Below, piece by piece: positions 21,842 to 30,923 of a DNA stretch of 64,000 nt. The translations under genes were made by a program, and so were the position numbers. Location of the stretch: assembly GCA_030686995.1 (NCBI GenBank), contig JARVZY010002386.1, positions 1-64,000 of the forward strand, read 5' to 3'. Source of the stretch: Artemisia argyi. Its lineage: Eukaryota; Streptophyta; Magnoliopsida; Asterales; Asteraceae. The notes under the pieces were generated by a model. The model was not told where the DNA came from and ran no database searches. It saw nothing but the letters and a program-made list of their open reading frames with translations. The first letter of the stretch is position 1; the number at the start of each line of letters is the position of its first letter.

Positions 21842-22070
21842 GTCTCTTTTCCATTTTTTTTAATCACCCAAGGTCCATTTGACTGTAATATTTCGGTCAA
21901 CTCCTGTTATCCTTTTTGTGTGAGGGCATACTAGACAATTCGAATTTCTCAGTTCTATGTTTTAATTAAAAATATCACTTAATCTTATATTTCTATTTCT
22001 ATACACTAACCTAACTATAACTACCACCTCATTCACCCACGCCACCACCACTAATACCACCATCATCTTA
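21837..22070. other. Short intergenic stretch
   Basis: No gene or repeat is recognised apart from CCACCAC-rich sequence near 22020-22065. Confidence 0.4.
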
Positions 22071-22274
22071 GGGGGTGTTTCTTTTTCTTGTTAAATGGTC
22101 TTAATGATAAAGCAAGTGGGACCAAGTAATATATTAATATTATTTTTATGTTAAATGCTCCATATGTACAAGGCAAAAAAAGCCTACTCCTTCCCATTCA
22201 GATACAACAAGAGGCAAGGGGTCCCACTTACCTTTAAATTCACTTATTCCAAAAGGAAAAAGAAACAAGGCCCC
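22071..22274. mobile_element. Putative 204-bp MITE
   Basis: The left end GGGGGTGTTTCTTTTTCTTG and the reverse complement of the right end (GGGGCCTTGTTTCTTTTTCC) are inverted repeats. The GGGG(T)GTTT start is common in PIF/Harbinger and hAT MITEs. TTA precedes the left end but no matching duplicate is visible on the right, so the class is open. Confidence 0.5.
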
Positions 22275-22304
22275 TCCACCGCCATCCACCACCATCCACC
22301 ATAA

Positions 22305-22313
22305 TTATTAAAA
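22305..22313. repeat. Left target-site duplication of the Mutator-like element
   Basis: TTATTAAAA; its partner at 43097-43105 is ATATTAAAA, one mismatch in nine. Confidence 0.75.
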
Positions 22314-22560
22314 GGGATAATTACCAAAACGGATCAGTCGCCAAAAGCAATTTCCTTGAATAGATGTTTTTAAATCACTTTCCTCTAGCGGATCAGGGCA
22401 ACTTGGCGACTGAGCAACCTCATATATTGTCGACACGTGTCCATTATTTTATTAATATAGTACGGTTTCTAGAATGTATGTGTAAGGTATGTGGAAGTGT
22501 TTAAGGTATTTTTGTAGAGGGCAACTTGTACTAATCGGGCAACATGTATTGGGCAACTTA
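22314..22560. repeat. Left terminal inverted repeat of the Mutator-like element
   Basis: Matches the reverse complement of 42857-43096 with gaps. Shared blocks include GGGATAATTACCAAAA, GACACGTGTCC, GTAAGGTATGTG and three GGGCAAC words near the inner end. Identity is clearly reduced in the middle, so the ends are old or were never identical. Confidence 0.8.
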
Positions 22561-23039
22561 ATTTAATTTGTCGTTTTGCGTATTTTTTTTAATTAAATAT
22601 TTATGTATTTCAATTGTATCCAAAAAAAAGTATGTATTTTAATAAATAATAACACTTATATTTGTTTTTAAAATATTTACAGACACTTCCTTCCAACACA
22701 CACTTCATCATCTCCAACAAATTTTTCTCCATCAACTAAACACAATCGAAGCCCATGAACAATATTGTCGAAACAAAGTGGTATAACAGGGTATGTACAT
22801 TTGTTTCATAGTTTGTATAAATATGATTATGTGTGTTTCAAAAATGTTAAAGTTCATTGTTTTGAGAGTAAATGCACCAACAGTATTTGTTGTGCTAGCC
22901 AACCGGCGATGCTGTAGCAAAGTCTACACATTTACCGAAGTCATCTACATATAGGCGCTCCTCCTAACACAATCTCACACACACAACAAACACATTCAGT
23001 TTTCCATTTAATTTACAAGCAAATATTTTGGAAACACCA
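22561..23039. other. Spacer and leader of small gene A
   Basis: A/T-rich sequence without an ORF of note; the last 80 bases are A/C-rich like a plant 5' leader. Confidence 0.4.
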
Positions 23040-23360
23040 ATGGCGTGTCTTGAACGTTTTGATGAACTTGCTAATTGTTCCGGTTCCACCTTGTTGGAAC
23101 GTCAGTTAGATATCTATTTAGCGAGGTCTGTAGCTAAAGACAAGGATCCACATAGTGACATTAGTAAGGTCTGCTCGAAGTTAGCTGATTGCATCATAGG
23201 AACTGATGGTTTTATTAAGGAACTTTCTGTTACAGAGTGTAGGGTAGAGGCGATGGAGACTGCAAAGTATCTTAGGCAGCGTATGCATAAGGATACCCTT
23301 AGGTTTACCGATTTGTTGTGCGTATTTGGGGTCTTTTGGGTTTTTGGGCTTATGCGTTAA
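23040..23360 (+). CDS. Small helical protein A in the Mutator-like element
   Basis: The ORF starts at ATG 23040 and encodes about 106 residues. It is predicted by eye to be helical and charged, and it ends with a short aromatic hydrophobic stretch (LLCVFGVFWVFGLMR) that could be a membrane tail or simply follow a lost splice site. It has no recognisable domain. Gene C (27370-27696) has a similar size, a MA(C/A)L start, a helical body and a very similar 3' flank (TAATGAATGGAATGTTTAT here, TAATGAATGCAATGTTTAT there), so the two are probably related. GGGCAAC words lie in the left end about 480-640 bp upstream. Whether it is a first exon of gene B downstream is unclear; its in-frame stop argues against it. 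Confidence 0.5.
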   Translation: MACLERFDELANCSGSTLLERQLDIYLARSVAKDKDPHSDISKVCSKLADCIIGTDGFIKELSVTECRVEAMETAKYLRQRMHKDTLRFTDLLCVFGVFWVFGLMR

Positions 23361-24030
23361 GCTTTTCGGTGTCTTTATGGGTTGGTTTTGTTTTCTTTTC
23401 TTTTATGTATGGGTAGTTTTGGTGTATCATGGGTTGGGATAGGATTTTGTGTATGATGTTCCTTTTTTCATTAATGAATGGAATGTTTATGTATTACTGA
23501 TTTCTCTTTAATTTGCTACTGCTTATTGTAGTTATTAATTATCCGAATTGGTTACTGTACTTATTTATAAGGTTTTGTTAAGTTTACTTTCTAACTTTGG
23601 TGTAGTTGTGTAACTGATATAGGAGGTATGGTTTTATGCTTTCTATCTCATTTGTGGACATGTCCAAATTGAATTGTATTTTATCTTGAAGTGGTTATTT
23701 GATTCAGTTTGTTTCTGTACTCTTACTGGCTAAGTTTTTGGTGTTTAAGCGTTATTCAAAGAGGTTGGAAATTGCCATGCCTTTGGTTTACAAAATGGTT
23801 TGTTTTTGATAACTTGTACCCGAAAAATTCGTGATTATACTTGACCTAGTTCCAATCACAAGGAAGGAATCCTGTACCTGATAAGTTTACTTTCTAACTT
23901 TGGTCCCCTATTTTTTCCCCTGTTTTTTCCTCTGTTTTGTAATGTCGACACCAAGTTAGAGTTGTCTGCAAACTTCAGCTTGCCGATGTAGTCCTCAACT
24001 GATTCTTTGTGTTTTATTTCCATGCAAGGA
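23361..24030. other. 3' flank of gene A and upstream region of gene B
   Basis: AATGAATGGAATG near 23472 probably belongs to the 3' end of gene A. The rest is T-rich. The segment before 24031 (TTTTATTTCCATGCAAG) looks like a splice acceptor, so an unseen first exon of gene B may lie here. Confidence 0.35.
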
Positions 24031-27000
24031 GTATCAAACTAAATTCATCTTTAGAAGTAAAGTGAACTACTTTCTGTTAATAAAACGCAAGTTAGATGCA
24101 AAACGACGGAACATGTTTAGGCGTACATGTTTTGGAAGATGGTTGGATCTTTTGTACTTTGAACATGAACCACATGTCATAGAGTATATGCTGACAAAAC
24201 AGCATCAGGTTGATGATGCCCATTATGATATGCCCTTAATTTATTATGTCGAAGGTCAAAGTCTACATTTTGGTCGTCCTGAATTTGCTCTTATAACCGG
24301 GTTCCGTTTTGGAACTGTATCTTTCCGGTTATATGACTCCGGTGAAGTTAAATTTCGCAATAGGATATTTCCTCACCGGATAGGGTTACGTGTTACCAAC
24401 TTAGATCTTATTGCTGTTATCGAGGATGAAGAGTTGTTTTGCAAAATATCTGATGAAGATGCTGTCCGTGTATGTCTACTGTTAGTTTTAGAAGTTATCT
24501 TTATGGGTAGGTTGTTGACTAATGAAGTGGATGATAAGTTAATGAGGTTGGTTGAAAGTCTAGAAGCTTGGAATGCGTTTCCATGGGGTGAGCACCTATG
24601 GACTAATTTGTACGATCAAATCGTGGATGTAATAAGTAAGCACAGTCAAAAGCACCTTCAACATCTCAAGAAAGATCGCATGCATGTTCTGACATATACG
24701 CTTGGGGGCTTTGTATTTGCTTTCCAGGTATATATTATTCTTCCACATTATTTTTTTTAATCCCTTATGTATTTTGTTTTCGCACCTAAATCTTATTGAT
24801 TTATCCTTGACTTTCATATTTAGATTTGGATTCTTGAGACTTATGAAATAAGTAAGCTTTGGTGGATAAAGCTCGCGCCAGTGATACCAAGAGCTGTGGC
24901 TTGGTCCAGAAAAACTATATTTAAGAAATCAGATTGTTCTAAGCTTTTTGGAAAGGTTATTTCTTCAAAATAGGTCTTTTTTTATTTATATTTGATTTCA
25001 ACTTTTTATGTTACTTCTTTTATAGTGAGTATTTTTTTTAGGACTCAAAACCAACTTGTGATATCCGTCCTACTAGAGCTGAGTACAAATCAAATTGGTG
25101 GATACACAGCAATGATTTTTTCCAGCAACACATTCCCAGACGACCTCCTTTAGCAGGACAAAATTTCCTTTTGGATACATATCTTGCCAAGCTGGAAAAG
25201 GCACGTAAACGTGGGATAACAGATGTATTAGAAATAGCGACTGCTAGAAGTAGTTATAGTTGTATTAGGGAAAAGAGTGTTAAGGATTGTGTGATTGAAG
25301 AGTTGAATATTCGGGTTTTCAAGCTTGAGTCAATTATTCAGGTTCTACATGGTGAACCAAATGGTCGAGTTGTGGTAATATACGACATCCTTTTAATTAT
25401 TCTATTATTTCAACCAAATATCATTACATTGACAGGCCAAACTCCAGTTTGATGACTGTTTTTCGAATATGACCTCTGATTTTCGCGACTCGCTTAATAA
25501 TCTTTACCTTGATCTGATCAACTTGCATGATACTGATGAAGATATTTGTCTGGTAACTTATAAATTGTGACATCTTTGTAACCCCATTATACAACAGTTT
25601 GTATATCAAACACTATTTAAACAAGCATAACTTGTCACAGGAGTACCTTCGTGAAGAGGAGTTGCGATTGCGGTTGGAAGAGGATGATAGATTGCAAATG
25701 GAAGATGAGAAGATGATGAAAGAGGAGATGCGGTTTAGGGTGGAAGAGTATAAACAGATGAGGTTTGAGGAAGAGAAGATGCGGCAGTTGGATGCGGAGA
25801 AGAAGAAAAAGTGTAATGTGCTTCTGAATTCCGCTCACTTCAAAAAAGCTTTGGAAGACGCAAGACTTAGTAAAAGGACTCACGTAGATGGTTTTACATC
25901 AGAAAGTGATTGCAAAGTTTCTTGGGTGAAAATAAAAAAAACATCGTGGCTACCTTAATAATCCGTTCTTGGTAGAACGTCTAAAAGATGTGCAACCTTG
26001 GAAAGAGGTATCAAATAACATCAAATATGTTCAAACTTAAAAAATAATAGTGTGTTTTATTTCATACCGTTAAAGCCTTATAATTTTGTGTAGGATCTAT
26101 CCCGATGGTTTCATACTGTTGACACTCTTTGGTTGAGTGATGATTTTGAGCTGTTTCTTTCCAAGGCGGGTACGGCTACATTCAAGTTTCCTTGGTCTGA
26201 CGATTTTAATGTGAATCGAATATTCTGGCTTAGATTAGTCTGCCTAGACCCTGCAAGGAAAGGGTGGCTAACGGAGGAGGTGAGAAAAACTATGGATTTC
26301 GCAATATTAGATTTTGAATAATAAATATGTACTTTAGCCTTCACTACAAACTGTTTTTCTTTTACGTATTTAAACAACACATAGAATTATGGGTGGACTA
26401 CATGTGGCATGTGAGACCCGAGAATTCTAACTGGGCAATGGTTAGTACATACTTCGTTCAGCTTCTCCTTCAAAACTCCATTCCCTTGTTTTATGTTGAC
26501 GGTAGAAGGTACCCCATTCCATGGGCCAATGTTGATCAGGTAAAAGCTTTGTTATTAACACACAACGTTATTTGCATAATTATGGTTGTCTGTAATAACT
26601 ATCCATCATTACCAAAACCTTGTAGGTTCTTATGCCGATCAATGAAACTGAAAGACATTGGTGTGTTGCCCAATTTGACATCCTTTCCGGATTGGTCATA
26701 TTCTATGATAGCGGGAACACAATTGACTATGAATGCCGTGATTGGTATGTCCGGCTGAGGGATTGTTTACAGGTACGAGTATATTATGATTGCTTATTAT
26801 GATTTCGATGCCACTAGGTAATTGCTATCATCAACTAATATATGTGTACTTTTATTAAAACTATAAGTTTAAACAATAAACTGTTCGATACACCATTACG
26901 TACATACTCTAGTTGTTCAATTTACTTGATGTTTTTGTAAATAAATAATCTAACTTATGCAACTTAATTTCTTAATATATTTTCAGGATTTTTTGTAATA

Positions 27001-27210
27001 ACTATGAGTTTATTGACTTTGTTTGTAACTAGATGTATTGGTAATTTCTTTTGTTGTAATCTTAAGTTGTATTTTTTTAAGTCTTATGTGTAAATTATAT
27101 CTTAGAAATTGTGTCCACAATTTATTTTACCGATTTAATAACACTTACCCCCTTCAAATCACATTAATTAGTTTTGGCATGTATTGAACATTGACATGAC
27201 ATCTACTAAT

Positions 27211-27261
27211 CACAAGTTGCCCAAATTATTAGCTTCCTAGGGACATGTTGCCCAATCTTTA
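27211..27261 (+). repeat. GTTGCCCAA word cluster upstream of gene C
   Basis: Two copies, AGTTGCCCAAA at 27215-27225 and TGTTGCCCAA at 27246-27255, 110-155 bp before the ATG of gene C. The words also occur in both element ends. Confidence 0.7.
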
Positions 27262-27369
27262 ATCTTCCTATATAAGTAAGCTAACAAGTACACTTTTACA
27301 TACCACACTTTCTCTCTCCATCCTCAAAAAAATTACCTTCATCACACTTACCATACCTCTCCTACTGCT

Positions 27370-27696
27370 ATGGCTGCCCTAACTGAACTCTCACTTAAGA
27401 CTAAGTCACCATCACTCAAAGATATGATGCTCCTCTTGTTTGAACAAGATAATGATAAGGAATTTAAGCTGGTGCAAGAAACTCATACTCTATGCCAAGA
27501 TCTTTGTAACCGTGTTAAGGAGCGGGCTGAGGTTATTAAGCATCTTGAAAGTTTCCCTACTATTGGTGTAGCTCGTGATAGCCTCAAGCTACTTCATGAG
27601 TTGCAGGATGCTGACTTGGAAAAGTCAAGGGGGTTGATGAAGTTCATAACTGAGACACAGCTCAGGGTCCTCAAAAAATTTCTTTTGTTTCTCTAA
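27370..27696 (+). CDS. Small helical protein C, inside the last intron of gene B
   Basis: An intact ORF of 108 codons with a clean ATG after an A/C/T-rich leader. The product is charged and probably helical throughout (LKDMMLLLFEQDNDKEF, VKERAEVIKHLESF, LKLLHELQDADLEKS) and ends in a short hydrophobic tail (VLKKFLLFL). No domain is recognised. It has its own upstream word cluster (27211-27261) and a 3' end near 27900 matching that of gene A, so it is a separate transcription unit lying in the large intron between gene B exons 8 and 9. Because the paralogue H has no intron at this place, gene C with its flanks was probably inserted there. Confidence 0.6.
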   Translation: MAALTELSLKTKSPSLKDMMLLLFEQDNDKEFKLVQETHTLCQDLCNRVKERAEVIKHLESFPTIGVARDSLKLLHELQDADLEKSRGLMKFITETQLRVLKKFLLFL

Positions 27697-28830
27697 TGTG
27701 TAAAATGTGATGTGTTCTGCTGTGATGGTGTCCTTGGTGGTCTCGACCTTGCATTCTGTCATGTTAAGCTTCAGTCTTTTAGGTCGTTATGTTTGGTGAT
27801 GTTGTCTTTTGGTCATGTTGTCTTTTGTTTGGTCATGTTGTCTTGTGCATTAAGGGGGGTTTTTATCATGTAATAATTTGTACCTGTTTCAGTCTACCAC
27901 TAATGAATGCAATGTTTATTTTATGTTTAATCATCTTTGTTACTCCATAATCATGAAAAAAAAACCCTATGAATACTAATTTATATCAACCATAAACCAT
28001 TTCAGTTGTTCCATTTTAAAACAAACAAATTATATAATAACACGTAACCATAAAGTATTTGATGCTATTATTGGATCAATATTTATACTAGTAAAGCAAC
28101 AATAGACTGGTGTTACAGTCAGAAAACGACAGACATATACAAGTACTACTTTGACAAACTAAGGGTTTATAGAAGGTAATTCTCTATTTGGATCCCTGCT
28201 AATATTTTAACACGACCTTGTATTGGAAGTGGGGTATTTTTTTAATTTTTTTTACTACTCCATAAACCAACTCATGACTAGTTAGACTCGCAAGACCAGT
28301 GACATACTATTAATTGTTGTTTCACAAACTGGGACATACAGCTTCCATTCTTATTATGATAACGTTTATTTTATTTTACTTCTTTGTACAGGCTCATCTA
28401 CCAGTCGTTTTACAGAAAGCAAAAGTATTCGAAATGAAAGGGATACATCCTACTGACTATAAGATTACCTTTAAGCTAGCGGACAACTTTCCTAAGCAGG
28501 GGGTATCTTTGGTGATTGTGGTGTTTTTGCTTGTATATTTTTATATCGTTTGGCACATGGCATACCGTTGCATCTTGATGACCCGGTTGACGCGGCCTTA
28601 GCTTATCGTGAGAAGATGGCTCATTTTTTTTAAACATAAATGTTGATACCATTACTCGTATATGTATGTCAGCCATAACGTTTTGTGACTAACTTGTATA
28701 CTTTTTTGGGACGTCAAATTGCATAACGTGCACATACTTCATGTTTAATAATTTGCATTAACGAATATATCTAGACAAACAATAAGTCTCATATGGTTCA
28801 AACATGACACATAAACATGTTGAAAAATGT

Positions 28831-28903
28831 CACTTGCCCAAAAAATTAACAAAGTTGCCCAAAAATTAACGAAGTTGCCCAATAAAGGTACACGTTTCCC
28901 AAT
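28831..28903 (+). repeat. GTTGCCCAA word cluster upstream of gene D
   Basis: Four near copies in 73 bases: CTTGCCCAAAA, AGTTGCCCAAAA, AGTTGCCCAAT and a variant GTTTCCCAAT. It lies 200-270 bp before the first ATG of gene D and just after the end of gene B. Confidence 0.75.
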
Positions 28904-29102
28904 TAAGCAAATAAAGTGAATTTTCTAGTTGGAATGCAAATGGAAGACGTACTATCGTGAAGTGACATGCAATGTCTCTTTACCAACAATTGTTTTATAT
29001 TATATACTATATGTGGAGTATATAAGCCAAAATAATGTAAGTTTAAAAGGCACCAAACCTACATTGGTTAGTGAGATAGGAATAGTAACTCTGAAAGTGA
29101 GG

Positions 29103-30299
29103 ATGGATCAACACTACTCGGATTCATCAAACTATTCATCCAACACTCAACAATTATCGACTCCTTTTAACACTCCAATGTGAGTAGTGTACCACTATTT
29201 TTTTTATCTTCATTACTTCATTTTTCGTATTAAAATGTTGTTTTCTGTATACAGGATTGAAGAAAAAGATGAGGATTTTATGGTGTTTGAAGTTTACCAT
29301 AATGGTGAATTCATTGTACATCCTTTTCCTTTAAGTTATGATTATCCAAACATCTTGGTACTTAAGGTATCTCGGTAAAAAAGAATGTCGTTCAAAGATT
29401 TTTGTGACTTGTTGGTTTACAAACTAGAATGCAAGATATGGTCTTTGTTTTATTGTATTCCTAGAAGGAGTCTTGAAAAAGGGTTGACAATTGTTGAAAC
29501 AGATGCTGAGATAAAAAAGATGTATGCTGTGGCTTCATCTTATGGGTTATTACAATTGTATATTGCTCATGACCCTCAAAACCTAGCCCAATACTACTAT
29601 AATAACTTGCCTTTCGACTCGTCTGATGATGAGGTTATTTCTAGGCTAAAAAGCCATGAAAAAAGAAAGGGTGATGCTGCCTCTATGTCACCTGAACAGC
29701 TTGAAGCATGGGCAGAGGAAGAATCGCGTTCACCTTACCTTAGGACACCCCCCTTAAGGCTAGGAGAAAAGGCATTCACTTTCAAGGAAAGAACTTGTTT
29801 GAAGATTTTTTGCATAGTAGTTCTGTAGGAGATGAGTTAGACGGTCCTCCAGGTTGGTTAGAAGGAGCGATCGATGAAAAAGGTTGGGTTGATGTTGGAG
29901 CGACTAACGTATTGGATCCTTGGCTTGATTTGGCGCTTGGTTATGATGTTGATACACTGCCGGATGTGGGTCAAAATGGTTTTGCAAATGATGTTGTCCT
30001 AGATGTGGGATGGTCTAATGCCCCAGATATTGGGGCGTCTTCTAGTAAGACAGGTGAAACCGGGTCTAGTTTGGGAGTTCCACTTATGCAAAAGGGTAAA
30101 AAGACTGTGCGCCCAAATACTGTTAAGTTAGAAAGAGGTTGTGTTTTAGGAAGGGCAACTCTATCTGGGCAACCAAAGGCTTACGAAGGAAATTATTGCG
30201 TGGCCGTGTTTTGAAAAGACTTGCAACCGCTCGAAGATGTGGCAGCTTGACTTCTCTGTTTGGGTTGAACGATGATCAGTTCAGGATAATGGACCATGT
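29103..30299 (+). pseudogene. PB1-like N-terminal transposase relative, gene D (broken)
   Basis: Exon 1 (29103-29179) is joined to exon 2 (from 29255). The product begins MDQHYSDSSNYSSN and then shows VFEVYHNGEF, a conserved-looking block, LYIAHDP and NLPFDSSDDEV, the pattern of the PB1-like domain that opens many plant MURA proteins. A second half is rich in Asp, Gly and Val, and the end is basic (RGRVLKRLATARRCGS). It stops at a good splice donor, GTAAGT at 30300, but no further exon is evident. Lesions: an in-frame TAA in 29376-29381, and frame changes near 29787 and 30175. It lies opposite to the MURA gene E and may be a detached N-terminal half of a second transposase (inference). Confidence 0.55.
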
Positions 30300-30303
30300 G
30301 TAA

Positions 30304-30923
30304 GTCCTAAGTAGTCATGTTCCATGTGGTGGTTGACTTTGCTACAGCCATAAAATGTTTTCGTTAACACATCCACAAAACTTGTCAATGTTTTTTCGTA
30401 AACATTTTGTGGTTGTAGCAATTGTCTTATAACGTTTTGTGTAGTAGCTACGATTATCTTTGCACATCTTTTGGGTTTTGTGTAGCTTGTGCAAACTATG
30501 TGGCAAACGTTGTATGTTTTCTACTCGTATAATCGTATTAACTTTCCAGTTGTTGCTCAAATTAGTACCTCTGTAGTTGACATCACATCTTTGCACATCT
30601 TTTGGGTTTTGGTTAACATGTTTATTCTCTACTAGTACTTCTGTAGTTGACAGCACAAACACTGCGCAGGTGGTTATTTAATTATTTTGAAAAAACAGGC
30701 ATAGTGAACAAAATACGGGAAATGTTTGTACATTCACAATTTGTTGCACAAGTGACACAACCCTGTTTAATACGGAATAAGCTGTAGCATAACAAGTATT
30801 GTACACGATAAGGTTGAGTTTTTACATGCAACATATCTTAAGAAACACGATTGAAAGTAGCCTGATTAATGTCATACATAAGAAGTTATTCTGTTACTTA
30901 AAAACATACAAATAAGCTGAAAG
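30304..30923. other. Spacer between genes D and E with a direct repeat
   Basis: No gene is supported. A 25-bp direct repeat with the core TTTGCACATCTTTTGGGTTTT occurs near 30458 and 30590. Confidence 0.5.

Larger units (their letters stand above)
24031..28633 (+). pseudogene. DUF1985-Ulp1 protease-like gene B, frameshifted
   Basis: Nine exons are inferred: 24031-24727, 24824-24955, 25042-25374, 25436-25552, 25641-26007, 26094-26279, 26378-26539, 26636-26772 and 28392-28633. Exon 1 holds DUF1985 (FGRPEFALITGFRFG, DEDAVRVCLLLVLEV, AWNAFPWGEHLW). Exon 5 encodes an acidic coiled coil. The last three exons hold the C48 (Ulp1) domain with the catalytic His (ERHWCVAQ) and Asp (VIFYDSG), and the Cys box GDCGVFAC. 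Ulp1 proteases cleave SUMO from proteins. Four lesions are visible: no ATG before exon 1, a one-base change in an A8 run (25934-25941), AA instead of AG at the acceptor before 26378, and a missing G in a G5 run (28499-28503) that throws the Cys box out of frame. The last intron is 1.6 kb and contains gene C. Gene H is a diverged paralogue. Confidence 0.75.

Noticed and set aside
21660..21934. Tyr-Ile repeat ORFs on both strands
   Set aside because: They are translations of the TA microsatellite.
22068..22277. Target duplication for the 204-bp MITE
   Set aside because: TTA on the left has no partner on the right; left unassigned.
23040..24727. Gene A as first exon of gene B
   Set aside because: Gene A has its own stop and 3' end-like sequence, and its nearest counterpart, gene C, is a separate unit. 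An unseen short exon is more likely.
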